Below, in pieces: positions 1 to 5,333 of a stretch of 6,979 nt of DNA. The DNA lies in contig URCV01000064.1 of the NCBI GenBank assembly GCA_900546445.1, positions 1 through 6,979 of the forward strand. The letters run 5' to 3'. The position numbers and the translations under genes are program-made. The notes under the pieces were generated by a model. That model saw only the letters and a program-made list of their open reading frames with translations, was not told the DNA's origin and did no database searches. Position 1 is the first letter of the stretch, and the number at the start of each line of letters is the position of its first letter. Source of the DNA: an uncultured Bacteroidales bacterium. GTDB lineage: Bacteria > Bacteroidota > Bacteroidia > Bacteroidales > UBA932.

Positions 1-1183
1 GCATGGCCAAGTTGTAATAAGCCGTCTGCGAAAGGAATCGCTGAGAGGCGTACCTATAATAGAATTTCTTCAAGCCCAAATCGTCCACGATGCCTGCCAA
101 GTGCAACACCTCCGGCTCGGTCAGCAGTGACAGATGCTTGTCTGCCAATTCGAGGAGCTCCGTATCGGAATAGCCGGTGTGCTCGGCGTTTACCACGAAT
201 GTGGCACGACGAAGGCTTGGGAACACCTCGGTCTTCAACTCATCATAGATGAAGGAAAGGTTTTTCATTTCGGACTCCCTGACTGCCGGGTCGGAATACA
301 TAGAGAGAACTCTGAGTATCAAGTCCTTCTCCTCTATGTCGGAATTCTCGAGGGCCTCCTTGAAGCCTTCCCAGTCCTGTCCCATACTGCGCACGTCCAT
401 AGCGTCGGTCTTCATACCTCCCGAAAGGTTATTCCAAGCTCCTACTGCCGCGTCGGCACGCTTTTCAGAAAGCTCCGCGTTATACTTCTGGCCACCTTCC
501 GGAGAAGCATAAGCCACGATCTCGGTACTTGTCACCTTATAGCGTTCATCACCCTTTATATCGGAAAGATATGACTTATATACAGATACGGCATTACGGT
601 TCAACGCATTGTTCTTCACCGTCGAAGAATTCACGTCGAAGAGGATGCTGGTCTCGGTGCTATGATGCGTAACCCTTTCGAATCCATCAGGCTTGTACTC
701 GTATTCGCCGCTCACTTGCACCAAGCGGTAGGTGGCATTACACCCGTCGGCCACCTTGATGGCAGGAAGCGATTCCTTCTTGTCCCCGTAGATCAAGGTA
801 GGACGAAGTTCGAGATGACACTGCTCCATTCCGGGCTGGAAATCGAAGGAGAAACTCTCGTGATGAGATATGCCTCCCACAGGGACCACTTTATAATTGG
901 CCATTATCTTCTCTCCCTGGTAGATGAAAGGTTTCCCGGTACGCTGCTGACTCTGCCCATACACGAGCACAGGGGTCATTACCAGCATAGTTCTCTCGCC
1001 GAAATAGCCCTGAGGAAACTTCATAGTAACATCCGCCTCGATTTTTCCACCCTTCACGACGAGCACTTCCGGGTCGGATTTTACGATGATTTCACTCAGT
1101 TCCCTTTTCATCTGAGACTGAGGAGTGGCGCAGCCTGCTATCAATAAGGACAATGCGCCGATAAATAATAGACTTCTTTTCAT
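1..1183 (-). CDS. OmpA-like domain lipoprotein with TPR-like C-terminal part (partial, 3' end beyond window)
   Basis: Reading the minus strand from the ATG at 1183 gives 394 uninterrupted codons to the window edge, so the stop and C-terminus are missing. Residues 1-18 form a lipoprotein signal: a basic start (MKRS), a hydrophobic stretch and the lipobox IAGC with the lipidated Cys at 18. Residues about 30-170 are a beta-rich region without a family I can name. Residues about 178-300 resemble the OmpA C-terminal domain: SILFDVNSS, then SPEGGQKYNAELSEKRAD at 227-244. The Asp that binds peptidoglycan in E. coli OmpA (D271) aligns with Ser227; the Arg (R286) is kept as Arg242. From about 340 on, the helical pattern with alternating Leu/Ala and Tyr (LADKHL, LHLAGIV, YYNLAM) looks TPR-like. 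It is probably an outer-membrane-associated lipoprotein, but the partner and role are unknown. It is divergent from the sigma-54-type activator gene. Coding status is near certain; function is moderate. Confidence 0.85.
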   Translation of the reverse strand, partial: MKRSLLFIGALSLLIAGCATPQSQMKRELSEIIVKSDPEVLVVKGGKIEADVTMKFPQGYFGERTMLVMTPVLVYGQSQQRTGKPFIYQGEKIMANYKVVPVGGISHHESFSFDFQPGMEQCHLELRPTLIYGDKKESLPAIKVADGCNATYRLVQVSGEYEYKPDGFERVTHHSTETSILFDVNSSTVKNNALNRNAVSVYKSYLSDIKGDERYKVTSTEIVAYASPEGGQKYNAELSEKRADAAVGAWNNLSGGMKTDAMDVRSMGQDWEGFKEALENSDIEEKDLILRVLSMYSDPAVRESEMKNLSFIYDELKTEVFPSLRRATFVVNAEHTGYSDTELLELADKHLSLLTEPEVLHLAGIVDDLGLKKFYYRYASQRFLSQTAYYNLAM

Positions 1184-1214
1184 ACAACACATAATTTACT
1201 ACGTCTTCAAGCCA

Positions 1215-1222
1215 CAAAGATA
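1215..1222 (-). promoter_or_regulatory. Bacteroidota-type -7 promoter element for the OmpA-like lipoprotein gene
   Basis: On the minus strand this reads TATCTTTG, an exact match to the TAnnTTTG -7 consensus of the Bacteroidota primary sigma factor. The start codon of the lipoprotein gene follows 31 nt after its last G, which leaves a leader of roughly 25 nt. No TTTG -33 element is seen at the expected spacing of about 20 nt. Confidence 0.6.
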
Positions 1223-1235
1223 TGATTTTTTTACT

Positions 1236-1243
1236 TAACTTTG
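1236..1243 (+). promoter_or_regulatory. Bacteroidota-type -7 promoter element for the activator/lptE/secG operon
   Basis: The sequence TAACTTTG matches TAnnTTTG exactly. The ATG of the activator gene begins 6 nt after the last G, so transcription would start at or next to the start codon (leaderless or nearly so). No TTTG -33 element is visible about 20 nt upstream. The element faces away from the minus-strand -7 element at 1215-1222, with 13 nt between them. Confidence 0.55.
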
Positions 1244-1249
1244 TCGGAT

Positions 1250-2458
1250 ATGGACACTCAGGAACTACAACGGATTAAAAACCGATACGACATTATCGGT
1301 AACAATGCGGGACTGAACTACGCACTAGAGACGGCATTGGCAGTTGCGCCAAGCGATCTTGCAGTGCTCGTTACAGGCGAAAGCGGCGTAGGTAAGGACG
1401 CAATCGCCCGCATCATTCACGACAACTCTCGCAGAAAGACGGGGCCGTACTTGGCCATAAACTGCGGTGCCATACCATCCGGAACGATAAATGCCGAACT
1501 TTTCGGACACGAGAAAGGCTCCTTCACCGGGGCGATAGCCACACGTAAGGGCTACTTCGAGGAAGCCGACGGAGGCACCCTCTTCCTGGACGAGATAGGA
1601 GAACTCCCGAAAGACACCCAAGCCCTGCTGCTCAGAGTGTTACAAGACGGAGAATATATAAAGGTAGGCTCCTCCAAGATAGAAAAGACGGACGTGAGAG
1701 TGGTTTGCGCCACTAATGCTAACCTATCCCATCTGGTAGCCGAAGGCAAATTTCGCGAGGACCTCTACTACAGACTTAACGCGATACAGATAAAGCTGCC
1801 GGCACTTCGCGAAAGAAAAGACGATATCTACCTGCTTTTCAGGAAATTCACTTCGGATTTCTCCCAGAAGAGCGGACTTTGCAAGATATCTCTCACGCAC
1901 GAGGGAATAGCCGCGCTGCAGAATTACCGTTGGCCCGGAAACATCCGACAACTGAAGAACTTCACCGAAGCCCTGACAGTGATGGAATCCGAACCCATCT
2001 CCTCTCGCACGGACCGCGTGGAACTCTCTGCCGGCGAGATAGAGGCACATCTGCCGCAAGAATTCGACAGCCTGCTGCCTTCTATGCCTTCTGCCAATCC
2101 TGCCGCCTCCGGCGGACTCAGCGGCGATGAGATGCGATCCATCGTAAAGGCGATTTTCGACCTCAAGCAGGAAGTGGACAGACTGAAGAGAATGGTGGAA
2201 AGCCGTCCGGAGCAGATAGAATCCGCGCCATCGCCACACCACCAGCCTTCGAAGATGATAGACGATGCCGACTGGCAGGAGAATACCAGCGTAGCCGACG
2301 TGGTCAGCACGCCTCGCTCCCTAAAGCAGAATAACGACGAACTCTACAGGCAAGTCCTGGAAAAGAACGACGGAAAGGTAAAACCGGCCGCCGCCGAACT
2401 GGGAGTGTCGGAAAGAACTATTTACCGCTGGCTCGACAAACAGAAGAAAAATGCTTAG
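1250..2458 (+). CDS. Sigma-54-type AAA+ transcriptional activator without receiver domain
   Basis: A 402-residue bacterial enhancer-binding protein. The AAA+ domain starts almost at the N-terminus: Walker A GESGVGKD at 43-50, the sigma-54 contact loop as GSFTGA (90-95, Ser for the usual Ala, essential Thr kept), Walker B GGTLFLDE at 108-115, FREDLYYRLN at 168-177 and WPGNIRQL at 228-235. A polar linker (about 270-360) with a short heptad-like stretch (FDLKQEVDRLKRMV, 303-316) leads to a Fis-type helix-turn-helix at about 364-398 (AAAELGVSERTIYRWL). There is no N-terminal receiver, GAF or PAS domain, so how it is switched on is not evident; activity may depend on its level or a partner. The ATG at 1250 is preferred over an in-frame TTG at 1241, because the TTG lies inside the promoter -7 element and MDTQELQ fits related proteins as I recall them. 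It overlaps lptE by 8 nt. Confidence 0.93.
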   Translation: MDTQELQRIKNRYDIIGNNAGLNYALETALAVAPSDLAVLVTGESGVGKDAIARIIHDNSRRKTGPYLAINCGAIPSGTINAELFGHEKGSFTGAIATRKGYFEEADGGTLFLDEIGELPKDTQALLLRVLQDGEYIKVGSSKIEKTDVRVVCATNANLSHLVAEGKFREDLYYRLNAIQIKLPALRERKDDIYLLFRKFTSDFSQKSGLCKISLTHEGIAALQNYRWPGNIRQLKNFTEALTVMESEPISSRTDRVELSAGEIEAHLPQEFDSLLPSMPSANPAASGGLSGDEMRSIVKAIFDLKQEVDRLKRMVESRPEQIESAPSPHHQPSKMIDDADWQENTSVADVVSTPRSLKQNNDELYRQVLEKNDGKVKPAAAELGVSERTIYRWLDKQKKNA

Positions 2459-2957
2459 AAAGAAGATAATCCCTCTAATTTGCGCGCTGCTTTGCGTTAC
2501 GGCCTGCGGCATATATTCGTTTTCCGGAACATCCATTCAGGGAGACGTCAAGTCCATTACCATAAATTACTTCGACTATAAAGCGCTTAAGGTGAACCCT
2601 ACTTTGAGCAACGACTTGACCGAAGCCCTTAGGAACCAGTTCCGAAAGATGACCAATCTCGAGCAGGTAGATATGGACGGAGACCTGGAAATCATAGGAG
2701 AAATCACGGGCTACGACGTAAGGGCCACAGCCATAACGGCAGGTGACGTAGCATCGCAGAACCGCCTTACGGTAAACGTAAAGGTCTCATTTACTAACAG
2801 AAAGCATCCCGAAGACGACTTTACGGGAAAGAGTTTTTCCGCTTATTCCGATTTCGACTCCACGAACTCCCTGGACGCAGTGGAATCGACATTGGTAGCC
2901 GAAATAATAGAAAAATTGGTGGACGACATCTTTAATGCGACTGTGGCACAATGGTAA
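2451..2957 (+). CDS. lptE: LPS-assembly lipoprotein LptE, Bacteroidota type
   Basis: A 168-residue lipoprotein. LptE plugs the LptD beta-barrel and helps insert lipopolysaccharide into the outer leaflet of the outer membrane. Visible features: a basic start (MLRKK), a hydrophobic core, lipobox VTAC with the lipidated Cys at 19, then the motif CGIYSFSGTSI (19-29) that I associate with the Bacteroidota LptE family. Also typical are NPTLSNDLTEALRNQFR (49-65), GEITGYDV (83-90), NRLTVNVKVSFTN (104-116), the SFSAYSDFDS region (128-137) and a C-terminal helix ending in an aromatic residue (LVDDIFN to W168). Length fits the family. The start codon sits inside the end of the activator gene (8-nt overlap) and its stop overlaps the next gene by 7 nt, which suggests translational coupling. 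Confidence 0.92.
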   Translation: MLRKKIIPLICALLCVTACGIYSFSGTSIQGDVKSITINYFDYKALKVNPTLSNDLTEALRNQFRKMTNLEQVDMDGDLEIIGEITGYDVRATAITAGDVASQNRLTVNVKVSFTNRKHPEDDFTGKSFSAYSDFDSTNSLDAVESTLVAEIIEKLVDDIFNATVAQW

Positions 2958-3526
2958 AGAACAAGATAGACACGATGAGCCTGGATTCACTGAATCTCGA
3001 AGAACTTTCGGGAGTTGTGAGCATATATCCGTGGTTCGCCGGCGCCAGAGTTGAGCTCTGCCGAAGGATGGCCCAAATGGGCGGCGAGGAATCGTGGGGC
3101 GAAGACAAATACGCCCTGCAAGCTCTGTACGTGCCCTCCAGAAAGAAAATCTATGACATCATCAAGTCGGCTAAAAAGAAAACGGGGACTTCGGTGCCGC
3201 TGTCGAAACCTACCAAGAGCACGAAACAGATATATGTAATAGGTGGCGACTACTTCAGTGCCGAGCAATACGCCCAGGCCCGAAGAGACGATGACAACAT
3301 CTTCGCTTCTTTCATAAGCAATGCCATAGAGAATAGCACCAAATCCACGGCTTCGACTTACGTGGAGAGCACGGATTCTACGGATTTCTGTACGGAAGAG
3401 CTGGCAAAGGTCTATCTGGAACAAGGTTATCCCGATAAAGCAAAACAGATTTATTCAAAACTAAGTTTGCGAATCCCAGAAAAAAGTATTTACTTTGCAT
3501 CCCTTATTGAAAAAATAGATAAATAA
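2951..3526 (+). CDS. Conserved Bacteroidota protein of unknown function with C-terminal TPR-like motif
   Basis: A 191-residue soluble protein with no signal peptide or membrane segment. The N-terminal part (about 11-75) is helical and has the pattern IYPWFAGARVELCRRMAQMGG (split as IYPWFAGAR at 25-33 and ELCRRMAQMGG at 35-45) followed by YALQALYVPSRKKIYDII. The middle (about 76-145) is polar and includes a Ser/Thr-rich linker near 129-145 (STKSTASTYVESTDSTD). The C-terminus (about 147-188) is one TPR-like helix pair, TEELAKVYLEQGYPDKAKQI then YSKLSLRIPEKSIYFASLIE, a motif that recurs in Bacteroidota proteins of this neighbourhood. It begins within the last codons of lptE (7-nt overlap) and ends 2 nt before secG. 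An adaptor role in envelope assembly is only a guess from the neighbours. The last about 70 nt are AT-richer and appear to contain the secG promoter. Confidence 0.85.
   Translation: MVKNKIDTMSLDSLNLEELSGVVSIYPWFAGARVELCRRMAQMGGEESWGEDKYALQALYVPSRKKIYDIIKSAKKKTGTSVPLSKPTKSTKQIYVIGGDYFSAEQYAQARRDDDNIFASFISNAIENSTKSTASTYVESTDSTDFCTEELAKVYLEQGYPDKAKQIYSKLSLRIPEKSIYFASLIEKIDK
3466..3497 (+). promoter_or_regulatory. Probable internal promoter for secG (-33 and -7 elements)
   Basis: Inside the 3' end of the preceding gene, TTTG at 3466-3469 is followed after exactly 20 nt by TTACTTTG at 3490-3497. The Bacteroidota consensus is TTTG, a spacer of 19-20 nt, then TAnnTTTG, so only one base of the -7 element deviates. 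The secG ATG lies 31 nt after the last G, giving a leader of about 25 nt. It would let secG be expressed independently of the activator/lptE operon. Confidence 0.5.
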
Positions 3527-3528
3527 AT

Positions 3529-3858
3529 ATGAACGCATTATTCACAACATTAGTCGTGCTTATCATCATAGCAAGCATCCTTCTTATACTGGTGGTGCTG
3601 CTTCAGAATGGTAAGGGTGACGGCATGGCCAGCAACTTTGTGGCTGGTAACCAGACATTTGGCGTACGCCAGACTGCTGACATCCTCGAAAAGATAACTT
3701 GGGGATTGGTATGTTTCATCGCTGTGGTTTCCATCATCGCCTCATTCAGTACCAGTCCTAAATCTACAGAAGGTAACTTCACGGATAAGATTGAGAATGT
3801 AGTCGAACAGCCTGCATTCCCTACTGCACCTATTCAGCAGGAGTCCCCTAACGAATAA
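3529..3858 (+). CDS. secG: Preprotein translocase subunit SecG
   Basis: A 109-residue inner-membrane protein that is the accessory subunit of the SecYEG channel and assists SecA-driven export. It shows the family layout: transmembrane helix 1 at about 4-25, the conserved cytoplasmic loop LLQNGKGDGMASNF (24-37), GVRQTADILEKITW (45-58), transmembrane helix 2 at about 57-74, then a hydrophilic Pro/Glu-rich tail of about 35 residues, as is common in Bacteroidota SecG. Its codons (GGT, ATC, CGC, CTG) look more biased than those of neighbouring genes, which use many ATA and AGA codons; this was judged by eye and fits a higher-expressed gene. It starts 2 nt after the preceding gene and converges with comF, the two stop codons being 5 nt apart. 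Confidence 0.93.
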   Translation: MNALFTTLVVLIIIASILLILVVLLQNGKGDGMASNFVAGNQTFGVRQTADILEKITWGLVCFIAVVSIIASFSTSPKSTEGNFTDKIENVVEQPAFPTAPIQQESPNE

Positions 3859-3863
3859 AATCG

Positions 3864-4580
3864 TTATTCCGCACAACATAGTGTGGCGACACTTATACGA
3901 ATCGTCTTCTTCAAGGCGGTTCGTATCATTTTATGGCATTCGCTCAGAGTGGAGCCCGTCGTAAAGACGTCGTCGACTATTAAAATATGGTACATTTCTC
4001 CTTCGGATGTAAACTTTTGGTTTACACGAAATGTACCGGAAATGTTTACACCCCTCTGCGAGGTGTCCACTTTTACCTGACTCTTTGTAAACTTTTTCTT
4101 TACAAGAAAATGCGGCTCTACCCTTACGCCCAATTCCCTTCCCACCTCACGAGCTATCACCTCAGCTTGATTATAGCCTCGCTTATAATGCCTTAGGAAG
4201 TGAACGGGGACGGGAACTATCAAATCCACATCGGACAGCCAGGGTGTTTCCCGAATCTTTTCGGCGAGCATTCGCGCAAAATACCTTCCGCAAGCTCGGT
4301 TTCCGTTATATTTGAGAGCCCAGGGGATGTGCGAATAAGGCGATTCGCGGTTATAGCGAAACAGGGCGATGGCCCATTGGTATGGATAATACTCATCCGG
4401 AAGCTTTTCCTGTAGTCTTTCATTATAGAAATCGGCCATCCTGTTATGCCGCATCAATTCGAAATGCGTATAAGGCAAATTCAACTTGCAGGGAAGGCAT
4501 ATATGCTTTTCCTGCAGGTTGAGAGGCCTTCCGCACACCACGCAGACTCGTGGCATCACGATGTCTGCGGCTGCGCGCAT
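3864..4580 (-). CDS. comF: ComF-family phosphoribosyltransferase-like protein
   Basis: A 238-residue member of the ComF/GntX family; ComF is needed for DNA uptake in naturally competent bacteria, but the biochemical role here is not established. The N-terminus has a four-cysteine zinc-finger-like motif (C13-x2-C16, C28-x2-C31). The phosphoribosyltransferase half includes VPVPVHFLRHYKRGYNQAE (122-140) and the PRPP-binding loop ILIVDDVFTTGSTL (199-212). The ATG at 4580 is chosen: it sits 4 nt after the fabG stop and gives the short leader usual before the Cys motif. A GTG at 4604 would add 8 residues and overlap fabG by 20 nt; it cannot be excluded. It is the last gene of the pepP-fabG-comF block. 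The 3' coding end also carries, on the opposite strand, the probable secG terminator. Confidence 0.88.
   Translation of the reverse strand: MRAAADIVMPRVCVVCGRPLNLQEKHICLPCKLNLPYTHFELMRHNRMADFYNERLQEKLPDEYYPYQWAIALFRYNRESPYSHIPWALKYNGNRACGRYFARMLAEKIRETPWLSDVDLIVPVPVHFLRHYKRGYNQAEVIAREVGRELGVRVEPHFLVKKKFTKSQVKVDTSQRGVNISGTFRVNQKFTSEGEMYHILIVDDVFTTGSTLSECHKMIRTALKKTIRISVATLCCAE
3895..3932 (+). terminator. Probable intrinsic terminator for the secG transcript, inside antisense comF
   Basis: ATACGAATCGTCTT (3895-3908) and AAGGCGGTTCGTAT (3913-3926) pair over all 14 positions around the 4-nt loop CTTC, counting two G-U pairs, in plus-strand RNA. A short U-run (CATTTT, 3927-3932) follows. On the minus strand the two G-U pairs become A-C mismatches, so the hairpin is stronger in the secG direction. 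It begins 37 nt after the secG stop. The U-tract is short, so termination efficiency is uncertain. Confidence 0.5.
4008..4026. repeat. Interrupted palindrome TGTAAAC-N5-GTTTACA inside comF
   Basis: Perfect 7-bp arms (4008-4014 and 4020-4026) flank TTTTG. A closely similar sequence lies at 4086-4104 and a lone GTTTACA at 4044-4050. All are within comF coding sequence, so this may be chance or codon-driven (the KFT and VN residues of the protein). Confidence 0.35.
4086..4104. repeat. Second copy of the TGTAAAC-type palindrome inside comF
   Basis: TGTAAACTTTTTCTTTACA matches the copy at 4008-4026 at 17 of 19 positions. Its arms, extended one base outward, are TTGTAAA (4085-4091) and TTTACAA (4099-4105). 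It is within coding sequence, with no known function. Confidence 0.3.
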
Positions 4581-4584
4581 ATAT

Positions 4585-5331
4585 TTAATAAGACATTCCT
4601 CCACAACAGTGGATAACTTGGCCAGTCACATAAGAAGAGAGGTCACTGGCTAGGAATAGGGCTACATTGGCCACCTCCTCAGGAGTTCCGCATCTGCGAA
4701 GCGGTATGGTCTTGGCCCATTCCTTACGAAGTTCTTCAGGAAGCGATGAGGTCATGTCAGTGTCGATGAAGCCCGGCGCGATGCAGTTACAACGCACATT
4801 TCTGCTGCCCATCTCCTTAGCTACGGATGTGCTGAGGGCGATGATTCCGGCTTTCGACGCGGCGTAATTGGCCTGACCGGCATTACCGGCGATTCCGACT
4901 ACGGATGAAAGAGAGATGATGCTTCCGGCACGCTGACGAGCCATTAGAGGTACGACGGCGTGGGTGAAGTTGAATGCCGACTTGAGGTTTCCGTTCAGAA
5001 CCTCGTCCCACTGCTGCTCCGTCATTCGCATAAGGAGCGTGTCGCGGGTGATTCCGGCGTTGTTTACGAGGATGTCTATTCTCGAGAAGTCTTCAATTAC
5101 TTGTTTTACAAGTTCGTGCGCCGATTCGAAGGAGGAGGCGTCGGATGCGTAGGCTTTGACGCGGTGGCCGAATTGGCCTAACTCCTGCTCCGTCTGCTCG
5201 GCAGCGGCTTTATTAGAGAGGTATGTAAACACTACATCGGCGCCTTCCGAGGCGAATTTAAGCGCTATGGCCTTTCCTATTCCTCTCGACCCTCCGGTAA
5301 CGAGGGCTACCTTTCCATCTAATAATCCCAT
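4585..5331 (-). CDS. fabG: 3-oxoacyl-[acyl-carrier-protein] reductase FabG
   Basis: A 248-residue short-chain dehydrogenase that reduces 3-oxoacyl-ACP to 3-hydroxyacyl-ACP with NADPH in the type II fatty-acid elongation cycle, in the cytoplasm. It shows the Rossmann cofactor motif TGGSRGIG (12-19), NNAG (90-93), and the catalytic residues N115, S143, Y156 and K160 in the context SSVVGIAGNAGQANYAASKAG (parts at 142-150 and 151-162). The motif APGFIDTDMT (185-194) and the C-terminal GQVIHCCGGMSY follow. Length and motifs match FabG better than other SDR members, although SDR substrates are hard to assign by sequence alone. The start at 5331 is 2 nt after the pepP stop, and comF follows 4 nt downstream. 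No other fatty-acid gene is adjacent. Confidence 0.92.
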   Translation of the reverse strand: MGLLDGKVALVTGGSRGIGKAIALKFASEGADVVFTYLSNKAAAEQTEQELGQFGHRVKAYASDASSFESAHELVKQVIEDFSRIDILVNNAGITRDTLLMRMTEQQWDEVLNGNLKSAFNFTHAVVPLMARQRAGSIISLSSVVGIAGNAGQANYAASKAGIIALSTSVAKEMGSRNVRCNCIAPGFIDTDMTSSLPEELRKEWAKTIPLRRCGTPEEVANVALFLASDLSSYVTGQVIHCCGGMSY

Positions 5332-5333
5332 AA

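Noticed and set aside
134..1147. Plus-strand open frames at 134-574 and 662-1147
   Set aside because: They are antisense shadows of the minus-strand lipoprotein gene, whose frame is open throughout and has a lipobox and OmpA-like motifs; the shadow translations show no recognisable domain.
1241..1249. In-frame TTG start that would extend the activator by three residues
   Set aside because: The TTG is part of the TAACTTTG promoter element, and the ATG at 1250 gives the N-terminus expected for this family.
1724..2242. 172-codon minus-strand open frame opposite the activator gene
   Set aside because: The plus-strand frame encodes an intact AAA+ activator; the shadow frame has no domain and no promoter or context.
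3869..3886. Small hairpin CCGCAC / GTGTGG just after the secG stop as the terminator
   Set aside because: It has only 6 pairs including one G-U and no following U-run; the hairpin at 3895-3926 is a far better candidate.
4581..4604. GTG start at 4604 that would extend ComF by eight residues
   Set aside because: It overlaps fabG by 20 nt, uses a rarer start codon, and adds residues unlike the family N-terminus; the ATG at 4580 fits the tight 2-4 nt spacing of the block. It is not fully excluded.
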